Below are positions 53,459 through 62,125 of a stretch of DNA of 64,000 nt, in pieces. Numbering within the stretch: the first letter of the stretch is position 1; the number at the start of each line of letters is the position of its first letter. Both the position numbers and the translations under genes were made by a program. The notes under the pieces were generated by a model. The model saw nothing but the letters and a program-made list of their open reading frames with translations, was not told the DNA's origin and made no database searches. The stretch covers positions 248,115 through 312,114 of the forward strand of contig NZ_ATTQ01000001.1 in the NCBI RefSeq assembly GCF_000419765.1. Reading direction: 5' to 3'. The stretch is from Rhizobium mongolense USDA 1844. GTDB taxonomy: Bacteria > Pseudomonadota > Alphaproteobacteria > Rhizobiales > Rhizobiaceae.

Positions 53459-53647
53459 GGCTTTGAACTTCGTGATCAGCTGAAAAAGCTGCGTCCGGAA
53501 TTGCCGGTATTCCTGATTACTGGCCGTCACGAAATCGCAGATCAGGGCCGCGCCCAGGGCACCAGCGGTTTCTTCCGCAAGCCCTTCGATGCCCCTGGCC
53601 TGCTCATCGCCATAAGCGAAGCTTGCAAAAATCGAGATGGAGGTTAA
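53459..53647 (+). pseudogene. Truncated second copy of the single-domain response regulator
   Basis: The frame reads 'GFELRDQLKKLRPELPVFLI', 'TGRHEIADQGRAQGTSGFFR' and 'KPFDAPGLLIAISEACKNRD' with a stop at 53645-53647. It parallels 'GFELRDWVKKVRPLLPVFLI...' of the intact regulator at 48656. The N-terminal half, including the phosphorylated Asp, is missing; the junction with the dehydrogenase fragment is abrupt. Confidence 0.8.
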
Positions 53648-53648
53648 C

Positions 53649-54347
53649 ATGAGAATTAATTAGTCGGTCGGAAAATCAGCTCCCCTGGCACCACAGGACA
53701 AGAAAAATGCAGCCGAACCCGTTGTCATTATCGTCGACGACGATGCAGCTGTGCGGGAAGCTCTGTCGGAGTTGATCCTCTCGGCTGGTTTTCAGCCCGT
53801 CAGTTTCGCCTCGACCCGTGAAGTGCTCAACGCCGTCGATATATTGGATAGCCCGGGCTGCCTGATCCTGGACATGCATATGCCAGGAGCAAGCGGGCTT
53901 CACCTGCTGCACCATCTGGCCGAGAGTGGCATTGCCAAACCCATCATTTTCCTGACCGGTCATGGCGACATCCCGATGACGGTTCAAGCGATGAAGGCGG
54001 GCGCTGTGGATTTTCTCACCAAGCCGGTGTCAGACCAGACGCTGCTCGATGCAGTGATAGCCGGTATCGCGTTGGATGGGGCCTGGCGCGCGGAAGCTAT
54101 CGTCGTGAAGCGCAATCTTGAACGTTTAGGGACGCTGACGCCCCGCGAGCGCGAGGTTCTACGCGAGGTAGTGACGCGCGGACGCCTGAACAAACAGATC
54201 GCCTTCGACCTCGGCATCAGCGAAGTCACGGTCAAGCTGCACCGGGCCAATGTCATGCGCAAGATGGAGGTCCGTTCCATCGGCGATCTGATCAGGGCAC
54301 GGGAGACCTTACCCCCGGCGATGCGCGAGACCGGCGGTGGATTTTGA
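53649..54347 (+). pseudogene. Second copy of a FixJ-type response regulator with an early stop
   Basis: Homologous to the regulator at 47974: 'VIIVDDDAAVREALSELILS', 'CLILDMHMPGASGLHLLHHL', 'FLTGHGDIPMTVQAMKAGAV', 'LNKQIAFDLGISEVTVKLHR'. The aligned start ATG at 53649 is followed by MRIN and then TAG at 53661-53663, where the paralogue has CAG (MRVDQ...). After that the frame is open to 54347. Without an alternative start (none with a good ribosome-binding site before the receiver; a GTG lies at 53751 inside it) the gene is probably silent. The order single-domain regulator then FixJ-type is the same as in the intact operon. Confidence 0.7.
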
Positions 54348-54366
54348 CCAACCCAACATCAGGTGC

Positions 54367-55254
54367 TCAGATGGCCGCGAGGGCTTTTGCCTCGCGGGCG
54401 ATGAAATCGCAGACCCGTTTTACGCGCAACGGCACGGTGCGGCCAAAGGCGTGCAGTGCACTAAAGGGAGCGCTAGGGAACGCAAACTTCGCCGCGAGTG
54501 AAACAAGTGTGCCGCCTTCCAGGTCTTTCGCGACCAGACACCGCAGAAGATAGGCCGCTCCCAGCCCACTGAGCGCAGCCTGAATGAGTGCTGCCCCTGA
54601 GTCGCAATCGACGCGCCCGAAGGGAATGAAGCTCGTCCCGTCCGGCAAACGCAGAGGCTGCGTGATGCCACCCAGTGCATAGCGGGCGAAGGGCAGAGCC
54701 GCCAGCGCTTCGGCAGTTGCAGGATTGCCCCAGGTCTTCAGAAACGTCGGAGACCCGACGATCGTCATCGGCAGGTCGGCCAAGTGACGAACCATGAGGT
54801 CCCCCCGCGCGGGATTTCCTACGCGCAGCGGAACGTCGTAGTCCTCCCTGATCAGATCGACGAACCGATCCGTAAGTCCGACTTCCAGATGCAGGTTCGG
54901 ATAGTCGGCTGCAAAGCGTCCGAAGAGGCGCGGCAGCAGTAGAGGGCCATTTCGCTAGGCATGCGCAAGCGACCCGAGGGCGCAACGTCGGACCTGATCG
55001 CCTCTTCACTTTCATCCAGGTCCCGCAACGGCGGCGCAACGCGGTCGAAGAAAACTTACCCGTCCTGGGTAAGCATCAGGGCGCGCGTGGAGCGCAGGAA
55101 CAGCCGGGCGCCAATCTTCTTTTCCAGCCGCCACGCTCTTCGACACCGCTGACGGTGTCGTCGCCAGATCGCGGGCCGCGGCGCTGAACGATCCGGCCTC
55201 TACCGTCCGCACAAAAGTCATCAATCCGGGCATCTCCTTGAGCAGGTTCGGCAT
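54367..55254 (-). pseudogene. LysR-family regulator, multiply frameshifted
   Basis: The N-terminal HTH reads 'MTFVRTVEAGSFSAAARDLA' and 'TTPSAVSKSV' starting at 55254 (MPNLLKEMPG); the frame is then lost through several shifts. The C-terminal effector half is readable as 'LPMTIVGSPTFLKTWGNPAT', 'FIPFGRVDCDSGAALIQAAL' and 'VKRVCDFIAREAKALAAI' to a stop at 54367. It is divergent from an SDR gene fragment, a common LysR-SDR arrangement, and both are dead. Confidence 0.7.
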
Positions 55255-55348
55255 TTGCACCTCCGCGGCACAGGTCATGTGCCCGCCCATGATCTAATGA
55301 CGCAGGGTGGCAGCGTTTATCTAATTTCTCTTTGAAAAGAGATAAACA

Positions 55349-55591
55349 ATGCAACACCTCAAAGACAAGGTCGCCGTCATCACCGGCGGCAATAGCGGCA
55401 TCGGCAAGGCGACTGCTCGGCTGTTCGCGGACGAAGGGGCGCAGGTCATCATTTCCGGGCGCCGGCAGGATGTCGTCGACCGCGCCGTGCAAGAAATCGG
55501 TCCGTCGGCCATCGGCTTCGCGGGCGATGCCGCCGTTCCCTCAAGCCGTAATGAGTCTCGTCAAGCTCTTCGAGGCGTTGCTCAAGGATAA
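55349..55591 (+). pseudogene. Short-chain dehydrogenase, N-terminal fragment
   Basis: The frame starts MQHLKDKVAVITGGNSGIGK, with the classical SDR nucleotide motif GGNSGIG, and continues 'ARLFADEGAQVIISGRRQDV', 'VDRAVQEIG'. After 'FAGDA' (about residue 60) the residues no longer fit and the frame ends at 55591. The catalytic Tyr-x-x-x-Lys part is lost. It is divergent from the LysR pseudogene. Confidence 0.75.
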
Positions 55592-55842
55592 ATAACATTG
55601 CTTTGACGCTGCTTTGACGGCAGGGCGCTACGACCGGTTTGCCAAGATACGCAGAGGGATCTCAGCCGGTTATGCTTCAGCTTAATTATCACCAAAGCAT
55701 CGATCTTCCTTTCGGAATCCCGATTTCCCTTCCCGGTTGCTTGCCAGGCGCCGCAGGTATGGCAGACTGGTCTCCAGATGCCAGGTCTTCGGCCTGCCAA
55801 ACGAGCGCATCGGAGGCAACGGGGGCGGGGCCGGTGGATCGC

Positions 55843-57627
55843 ATGAACAAGGAGCAAGATCCGTTTCGGATGTTCCTGCTCGGGCCTTTTGCCCTTGTGG
55901 ACGCTGAAGGGCGATCGGCCACTCCGAAATCCAAGAAAGCCCAGGCTCTTTTGGCGATGCTTGCATTGTCCGCCCGGGGCTCGCGCTCGAGAATCTGGCT
56001 TAGGGACAAATTGTGGAGCGACCGCTCTGACGACCAGGCGGCAGCTAGTCTGCGCCAGGCCCTTTTGGACATTCATAAGACTCTGGGGCCTGCACGTGAT
56101 CTCTTGATTGCGGATAAGAATACCGTTTGGCTGGATATGGACCGACTCGTGCTTGATACCGAGCTGGTGGTTCGGACAAAGCGGTCCGCGGATCAAATCA
56201 CCGACGAATTGCTCGAAGGTATAGACATCCGCGATCCAGAATTCGAGGACTGGCTAACGCTGGAACGGCAGAACTGGTATAGCCGGCTCAATGAAGGACA
56301 AGTCCACGATGTCTTCGAGCCGCGACAGCAGCCGAGCCGCGATATCGCCAAACATTCCGCCTTGCTACCTTTGACAGGCGCCCCGGATATGCCAAGACGA
56401 GGCAAATCCGTGGAAATCGCAAGCAGCAACCCATATCGGCGGCCGGCCGACGGTGACTGGCAATGGATCATGGTCCTTCAGCCCCCTATCGTGGTGGGTG
56501 CTGGAGAGGGCGGACAAATTGCTGCGACACGGTTCCAGAATCTCATTGCAAAAGCCATCACTGATGGGCTGGCCATTGGCGTCAGCGACCTCTCCTTCAC
56601 CTTGCCAGATATTGAAGAGAGCGAACAGCAGATCAGCCTTCCGATATGCCTACAGCTTCGCCTCACGTTTGACGGTGACATGGTGATGATCGAACTGGTG
56701 ATGAAGCACCTGATCAACAACCGTATTCATTGGCTGGGCAGTCAGGCAATCAACCGCACGCAGTTCGAGCGGGGCGAGTTCGGCATCGCCGCTGCGCTAA
56801 TCAGCCAGGCCGTCGATCAGCTGGCCTATTTCCAGGAGACCCAGGCAAACGACAGTCGATTGTCGCAAGACGGCCTCCTGATCGACGCCGTCAATGCGAT
56901 CTTTCGGCTGTCGCGCCGCGATCTAGATAACGCCGAGCGGCGCCTGGAAGAACAGATCCAGTATCAGCCGCGGTCATCGACTTTTGCCTGGCTGTCATTC
57001 ATCCGGACTTTCCAGGTTGGCCAACGTTTCAACGCGCTTGACGCGCATCTGATCGAGGAAGCTCAGGCCTATGCGCGCAAAGCGCTGGAACTCGATCCGC
57101 AGAATTCCGTATCGCTCGCGCTCGTCGGCCACGTCCATTCGTTCCTGTTCTGCGAATATGACTATGCGGCCAACTTGTTTGAAAAATCGATCCGCCTGAA
57201 CCCGGCCCTGCCGCTCAGCTGGGATCTCTATGCGATGCTTCATTGCTATGCAGGCCAGCCCGACAAGGCCGTGGCCATGGCGCGTTGGGTACAAGAGCTC
57301 GGCGTCTACAGCCCGCATAAGTATTACTTCGACACGACCAAATGCATTGCAGCAGCGCTTGCAGGCGATCATGCCGCAGCCATAGCTGCAGGCGAAGAAG
57401 CCCTGCGGGCACGGCCGAACTTCAACAGCTTGCTGCGCTATCTTGCCTCCAGCCATGCTCATTTCGGCGATCTAGGCGGCGCGCGCCATTACCTGCAGCG
57501 TCTTGAGGCGGTCGAGGGCAGCTTCTCCATCAATGCCTTTAGTGGCAGCGGCTATCCGCTGCTCAATACAGGCGGCGGCCAGATCTTGATCGACGGCCTG
57601 CTCAAGGCGGGCGCCAAGCTGCGCTGA
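55843..57627 (+). CDS. SARP/BTAD-like transcriptional activator with TPR domain
   Basis: This 594-residue protein starts MNKEQDPFRMFLLGPFALVD. Residues 10-90 look like an OmpR/SARP winged helix ('SKKAQALLAMLALSARGSRS', 'LWSDRSDDQAAASLRQALLD'), followed by a BTAD-type helical region and, in the second half, TPR repeats ('AQAYARKALELDPQNSVSLA', 'AANLFEKSIRLNPALPLSWD', 'AIAAGEEALRARPNFNSLLR'). There is no ATPase domain. The start is uncertain: the frame is open further upstream with other ATGs (55672, 55759). It precedes the PAP2/subtilisin genes by 40 bp and is the likely pathway-specific activator of this cluster. Confidence 0.82.
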   Translation: MNKEQDPFRMFLLGPFALVDAEGRSATPKSKKAQALLAMLALSARGSRSRIWLRDKLWSDRSDDQAAASLRQALLDIHKTLGPARDLLIADKNTVWLDMDRLVLDTELVVRTKRSADQITDELLEGIDIRDPEFEDWLTLERQNWYSRLNEGQVHDVFEPRQQPSRDIAKHSALLPLTGAPDMPRRGKSVEIASSNPYRRPADGDWQWIMVLQPPIVVGAGEGGQIAATRFQNLIAKAITDGLAIGVSDLSFTLPDIEESEQQISLPICLQLRLTFDGDMVMIELVMKHLINNRIHWLGSQAINRTQFERGEFGIAAALISQAVDQLAYFQETQANDSRLSQDGLLIDAVNAIFRLSRRDLDNAERRLEEQIQYQPRSSTFAWLSFIRTFQVGQRFNALDAHLIEEAQAYARKALELDPQNSVSLALVGHVHSFLFCEYDYAANLFEKSIRLNPALPLSWDLYAMLHCYAGQPDKAVAMARWVQELGVYSPHKYYFDTTKCIAAALAGDHAAAIAAGEEALRARPNFNSLLRYLASSHAHFGDLGGARHYLQRLEAVEGSFSINAFSGSGYPLLNTGGGQILIDGLLKAGAKLR

Positions 57628-57667
57628 ACCCGGACAATTTTTCAGAACTTCGCGCAAGGAGGCTGCA

Positions 57668-58696
57668 ATGGAAGAAGCGGACGCTACTGTGGAATCGCAA
57701 TCAAAAATCGTTTTATTTCTAAACACTTATAAATTCAGGATTGAGCCCGATACGGTTCTTCCATGCGAACCCAGGGACGATACCGGGGCTGATCCTGTCG
57801 CCGGTGCATCGCCGGTTGCCCCTGCAGACTCCGAACCTGCGCTTTTCGTCGGCACGGATGAAGATGCATCGCTCCTGGCTGGGCCTATGATGGCGACGAT
57901 GGCCGTAGCCTCGGTCCTTAACAAGAGCGTGGCGAATAAGTCGGTGCTCAACAAGGCGTCGCTGAACAAAAACAAGAACAAAAATAAGAATAAAAACAAG
58001 AACAAGACGACGATGGACGGTGCCAGCCTTGGCGTGTCGCAGCTCATCCCTTCCTTCGAGCTGCGCAGGCTGCACCAGCAGCCGTCCCGCAACGCCTATA
58101 CCGCGGCGCGGCGCTTCACCTGGGAAACGCTGGATATACTGCCGCCACCGGGCCCCGATTATACCCGTCTCGAAACCACGGTGCTGCTCTCCATGCAACG
58201 CCGCGATCGAGAACGTGCGCGGCGCCTGCCCGACATCCAGATCGAGTCGACGATCTCCGTGACGGAATTCACCCGCGCATTGCATATCGAGGATCTCGGC
58301 GGTTTCGAGCAGACCGAAGGACTTTTCCAGGCGATCCTGGCAGCCTGCGAATATGTGGGACTGATCTACAAGAGTCAGTTCAACCGGCTGCGGCCAAACC
58401 AGTTCGAGCCCATGCTGCGGCCGTTGCTGGCCGTGCCCGTCCACGAGTCCTATCCCAGCAACCACTCGTTCCAGTGCTTTTCGATCGCCTTCGCATTCTC
58501 GACGATCCTGCCGGAACATCCGGCCACCGACGAGCTAGCCCGCATCGCCCAGAACGTCGCCGAAAACCGTGAATGGGCTGGCCTCCACTATCCCAGCGAC
58601 ACGCAGGCGGGGCGAGATCTCGCCCGACGCTTCGCTCCCTACCTCCACGACGCGTTCGGTCCTCTATTCCAGGCCGTACACGACGAATGGGTCTGA
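57668..58696 (+). CDS. PAP2 / vanadium-dependent haloperoxidase-like protein
   Basis: This 342-residue protein has an N-terminal half of low complexity and a C-terminal PAP2-type domain. The three phosphate/vanadate-binding motifs are visible: 'KSQFNRLRPNQF' (K-x6-RP), 'HESYPSNHSFQCF' (PSNHS, where PSGH is usual) and 'ENREWAGLHYPSD' (R-x5-H-x3-D). This supports an acid phosphatase or vanadium haloperoxidase fold; which of the two cannot be decided. Residues about 90-115 form an unusual Asn-Lys alternating run. There is no signal peptide. It lies between the SARP-like activator and the subtilisin. Confidence 0.82.
   Translation: MEEADATVESQSKIVLFLNTYKFRIEPDTVLPCEPRDDTGADPVAGASPVAPADSEPALFVGTDEDASLLAGPMMATMAVASVLNKSVANKSVLNKASLNKNKNKNKNKNKNKTTMDGASLGVSQLIPSFELRRLHQQPSRNAYTAARRFTWETLDILPPPGPDYTRLETTVLLSMQRRDRERARRLPDIQIESTISVTEFTRALHIEDLGGFEQTEGLFQAILAACEYVGLIYKSQFNRLRPNQFEPMLRPLLAVPVHESYPSNHSFQCFSIAFAFSTILPEHPATDELARIAQNVAENREWAGLHYPSDTQAGRDLARRFAPYLHDAFGPLFQAVHDEWV
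57930..58009. repeat. Low-complexity AAC/AAG/AAA repeat coding for Asn-Lys
   Basis: A purine-rich run with 6-bp periodicity (AACAAG/AATAAA variants) inside the PAP2-like gene encodes alternating Asn-Lys, preceded by four 'xNK(S/A)xxNK' units. The tract is prone to slippage; changes in multiples of six would alter length without a frameshift. Confidence 0.75.
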
Positions 58697-58721
58697 ATTC
58701 GCCAGCTGCACAACAGGGATC

Positions 58722-60422
58722 ATGAACATGACGGATCAATTACAAATGCCTGAGCCCGCGCCGATCAACTACTATTATCTCTGGCACCTGACTGCGCTTG
58801 GTGTGGTCGACGCGGAATACGGATCGGCTCCGCCTGCTCCACCCGCGCTCGATGCGAGCGCCGCACGCGCGCTCCCCGATCCCCTCATCACCGGCACGGT
58901 CTGGGATGCCATCGCTTCCGCCGGCCCGTTGCGACCCGCGCGGGTCGCGCTCATCGATGTCGGCGTATCTTCGGACCATCCCAATCTGGCAACCCGGCTT
59001 GACCGGGAAGCGTCAATCGATTTGACGACCCATCGTTACGGCGCGCGCGTGCTCGAAATACTCGATACGACTACGTCGTTTGACCGCGAGGAAAGACATG
59101 CCTTCTTTGCCGGGCTCAACATCGCTCCGCTCGGCAATATCGGCCTTTCGAATGACGACCGGGACTATCTCAGTGACCTGGTTGCCGAATACGCCACGTC
59201 GGAGGGTGTTCTCCGGCGGCTCTACAATCCGGAATCGCTTTTTGCATCGCATGGTACGTGCTGCGCAGGGCTGATCGTCGGCGAACCCGCCGTTGTTGCG
59301 GAAGAAGGCACAGCAAGCGCTCCGCCGGAGGGAGCCTTCTACGGCAATGGTGACGAGTTGCGTACGAGCGGTAATCGCAATGTCATCCCCTATTTCGGCG
59401 TTGACCCTTTTTCAAAGATCATCTCTATCAGGACGTCCTTCGAAGACGATGTCAGGCAGTTCATCGCTGCCTTTCTTTATGCCTATCATCAGAAGGCGGA
59501 CGTGATCGTCTTGCCCCGTGGTCTGCCGGACCCAAAACGCAGCGTCGTTGATCCGAAGAATGAGCTGAAGGCCGACTTGGAACTATGGAAAAACCAGGAT
59601 GCCGCCAATCTCTTCACGCGCATTGCCTTCGCCGACCAGGGTGGACCTGAACTGGAGCCGAAGGCTGCGCAGAAAGGCTCCAATCCGGATCGCCCGTGGC
59701 ATATCCTCAAACAGCTCATCCTCGCCATCAGTCGGCACATTCCGATCGTCTGCGCCGCGGGAAACAGTGGCGAGAGCCAGCTGATCTATCCGGCAAGTCT
59801 TGCCGCCGACGACAACGGCATCATCGCCGTCGGGGCCGTTACCGTCGAAGGTTTCCGTTCGGGCTACAGCAATTACGGCGAAGGATTGACGGTTGTCTCC
59901 CCCTCCGACGACGGTGAGGTCTTCAACCGGCATCAGTTGCGCCTCGACCGGCTTTCTCCATTTGCCGCACAGCACGACTACAGTGCTTTTCGAATGCGGG
60001 AATACTACTATTCGCACTTCTCGCTGCTGACGACGGACCTGTCGGGGATTTTCGGCTATGATCACGGCTCCGATCAATGGTCGGCGATCGTGCCGTTCGG
60101 AACCAATCCCGGCATCGGTGGAGGATACTACACCACCTTCGGGGGCACCTCCGGCGCGTCGGCGCAGGTGGGGGGGCTATGCGCCCTGATTCAGCGGGCC
60201 TACAAGAGCCGCCACAATCCCGGTGACCGCCTCTCGGGTCCTCATGTCAAGTCCATTCTGAAAGCCGCGTCCCGCCTGGACACCATTGTCGCACCCGGAA
60301 CGAGGAAACTGACGGCGGATTGCATGAATGCAGAAAGCGAGGACGCTCTCGACGCGGCCTATTTCTTCGGGTCAGGCCTGCCGAATGCGCGGGCGGCGGT
60401 ACAGGCGGCTCTGGCGATCTGA
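58722..60422 (+). CDS. S8-family (subtilisin-like) serine peptidase
   Basis: This 566-residue peptidase starts MNMTDQLQMPEPAPINYYYL (a second ATG at 58728 is equally possible; AGGG lies just upstream). The triad is present: Asp in 'RVALIDVGVSSDHPNLATRL', His in 'FASHGTCCAGLIVG', Ser in 'GGTSGASAQVGGLCALIQ', with the oxyanion Asn in 'IPIVCAAGNSGESQLIYPAS'. There is no signal peptide or cleavable prodomain, which points to an intracellular role such as processing of a leader peptide. It is the third gene of the plus-strand cluster and is followed by a strong terminator. Confidence 0.9.
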   Translation: MNMTDQLQMPEPAPINYYYLWHLTALGVVDAEYGSAPPAPPALDASAARALPDPLITGTVWDAIASAGPLRPARVALIDVGVSSDHPNLATRLDREASIDLTTHRYGARVLEILDTTTSFDREERHAFFAGLNIAPLGNIGLSNDDRDYLSDLVAEYATSEGVLRRLYNPESLFASHGTCCAGLIVGEPAVVAEEGTASAPPEGAFYGNGDELRTSGNRNVIPYFGVDPFSKIISIRTSFEDDVRQFIAAFLYAYHQKADVIVLPRGLPDPKRSVVDPKNELKADLELWKNQDAANLFTRIAFADQGGPELEPKAAQKGSNPDRPWHILKQLILAISRHIPIVCAAGNSGESQLIYPASLAADDNGIIAVGAVTVEGFRSGYSNYGEGLTVVSPSDDGEVFNRHQLRLDRLSPFAAQHDYSAFRMREYYYSHFSLLTTDLSGIFGYDHGSDQWSAIVPFGTNPGIGGGYYTTFGGTSGASAQVGGLCALIQRAYKSRHNPGDRLSGPHVKSILKAASRLDTIVAPGTRKLTADCMNAESEDALDAAYFFGSGLPNARAAVQAALAI

Positions 60423-60450
60423 CCGCTGCGCATGCGCTTTCCAAATTTAA

Positions 60451-60491
60451 GCCTCCTCGATCAAGGATCTCCTCGATCGAGGAGGCTTTTT
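60451..60491 (+). terminator. Rho-independent terminator after the subtilisin gene
   Basis: GCCTCCTCGATC (60451-60462) pairs perfectly with GATCGAGGAGGC (60475-60486), 12 bp with a 12-nt loop, followed at once by TTTTTCTTTG. This is the clearest intrinsic terminator in the window and separates the first three cluster genes from the next two. Confidence 0.85.
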
Positions 60492-60679
60492 CTTTGTTTA
60501 CGTCATTTTTTACGGATTTTTAACGCGGAACTGGCGGGCGAATGACGCCCTTGGGCAATAGTGCCTCTCAACCGACGACGCGCAACGTTCCGATGCCGGA
60601 CGAAGCCGTCCCGAACGGGGGCATTTTCGCCCCAGATGCAACCTTGATCCGCCCGAAGGCAAACTCACGGAGGCTGCCG

Positions 60680-62125
60680 ATGTCCGCGTCCCGTATACAA
60701 GAATTGGCAGATGAGGCGCGTCTCCTGCTCAAGCGCAATCCCCTGATGGCAAGTACCCTCTCCCTGCAGCGCGTGGCAACTCGCAACCTTTTGAAGCGAC
60801 GCTTCCAGTATGGCCGCACGCTTGCGGTGGCTTCGAAGCTCGCCGATTGTTCGGTCGGGATAGAGGCGCTGGCAGGTTATTTCCCCGATCTTGCAGATGG
60901 CGGATACACTCGTCTGCTGGAGCTTCCGCTAGCGATTGCCGGACCGGTCGGTGCCGATCCCTACCGTTCATCCGCACTTGCAGCCTGGATGGGTGGGCTC
61001 GCGCGCAGTCTGGAATGGCAGGCAGCCCGCCCCGATGTGCAAGTCGTCAGCGGTTATCTGCAGCCGGATCTGATCGCATCGGATCTTGAACTCGAACGTC
61101 AGCCGGCGTGCCGGCTGTCTTGCGGTATCGGCCTCGTCCGCATCGAAAGCCCGGCGCGAAGCCCTATCATGCAAGCCCTCCTCCGCCAATGCATGCCGGA
61201 CTATTCCAGGCCCGACCGCCCCATCACGGACGATGCGGAATTGGATCGCATCGCCGACCATCTGGAGAAGGCCTTCGCATTAATCGCGGAATTGGACGAG
61301 TGCGGCTATCAGCGTCTGATCGCCGGCCTGCACACGCTTCACGTTGGCGTGCGGCGCGAAGGGCAGTGTTCCTTTTCGAGTTCGAACGAATTGCCGGGCA
61401 GCGCGCTCATCGCTCTTTCCAGAGAGAGATTGCGCGACGGCGATCATGCCGCGACAGCGGCCCAACTGCTTCACGAGGCGGGAAATATCCTGCTCGGGTT
61501 TTATACGACCTCGGCGGCGGCATCCCTGCCTGGGGAGTTCCAATATGTTTCCCCATACAAGAACGACCTACAGACGCTCGAGAGCATCCTGCAATCGGCC
61601 TACACCATTCCCTGGGAGTGCGCCATGCGCATGGCATGCCTATCCACCGAGGCGGATCCTGAGCGCCGCGCCCGGAAAACGGCATTCATAATCGCCTATG
61701 CCGCGCGGCAAGTCCCGCTCATCGACATCGCTCGGAAAGGAATCGAACGTCTCGGCGGCGATGTCCTCCTCGACCTCCCAGACATCGCCGCCATTCCTTC
61801 CTGGAGTGGCCGGATCCTGGACCTCGTGGGCCAGTTGCTTGCCGAAGAGCCTGTCGCGCACCGCCAGGCCCATCTTGCCGAGCGCCAGCGAGTTCTCGAT
61901 CGCCAAGCCTGGGATATCGGACAGATGCTCCTGCGCGGCAAGGAGCCGATCGATCCTCGGATGGGCCGGCGAGAGATCGATGACAGCGGCGACAATATCA
62001 GCCTCTGGTACAACGGAAAATTCCACGTGATCCCGAAGGCCGCCGACCATGCGGTGGGCAAGGATTACGGTCGCTACGCCGCGACGATCCGCACAATCGC
62101 GCCCAGCGAAATGGAGGCGATGTGA
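60680..62125 (+). CDS. HEXXH-domain-like protein (peptide beta-hydroxylase type) with altered motif
   Basis: I chose the ATG at 60680 (MSASRIQELADEARLLLKRN), which has GGAGG six bases upstream, giving 481 residues; the frame is open back to an ATG at 60542. The core reads 'TAAQLLHEAGNILLGFYTTS' and, 30 residues later, 'FQYVSPYKNDLQTLESILQS', then 'AYTIPWECAMRMACLS'. This order resembles the HEXXH-motif domain family found in RiPP clusters, whose characterised members are 2-oxoglutarate-dependent peptide beta-hydroxylases. Here the second His of HExxH is Asn (HEAGN), so metal binding may be altered. Its stop overlaps the ThiF-like gene by one base. Family assignment is by pattern and moderately sure. 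Confidence 0.6.
   Translation: MSASRIQELADEARLLLKRNPLMASTLSLQRVATRNLLKRRFQYGRTLAVASKLADCSVGIEALAGYFPDLADGGYTRLLELPLAIAGPVGADPYRSSALAAWMGGLARSLEWQAARPDVQVVSGYLQPDLIASDLELERQPACRLSCGIGLVRIESPARSPIMQALLRQCMPDYSRPDRPITDDAELDRIADHLEKAFALIAELDECGYQRLIAGLHTLHVGVRREGQCSFSSSNELPGSALIALSRERLRDGDHAATAAQLLHEAGNILLGFYTTSAAASLPGEFQYVSPYKNDLQTLESILQSAYTIPWECAMRMACLSTEADPERRARKTAFIIAYAARQVPLIDIARKGIERLGGDVLLDLPDIAAIPSWSGRILDLVGQLLAEEPVAHRQAHLAERQRVLDRQAWDIGQMLLRGKEPIDPRMGRREIDDSGDNISLWYNGKFHVIPKAADHAVGKDYGRYAATIRTIAPSEMEAM

Noticed and set aside
57719..58519. Minus-strand frame opposite the PAP2-like gene with a hydrophobic Leu/Phe repeat
   Set aside because: The repeat is only the complement of the Asn-Lys tract; no start context and no family match.
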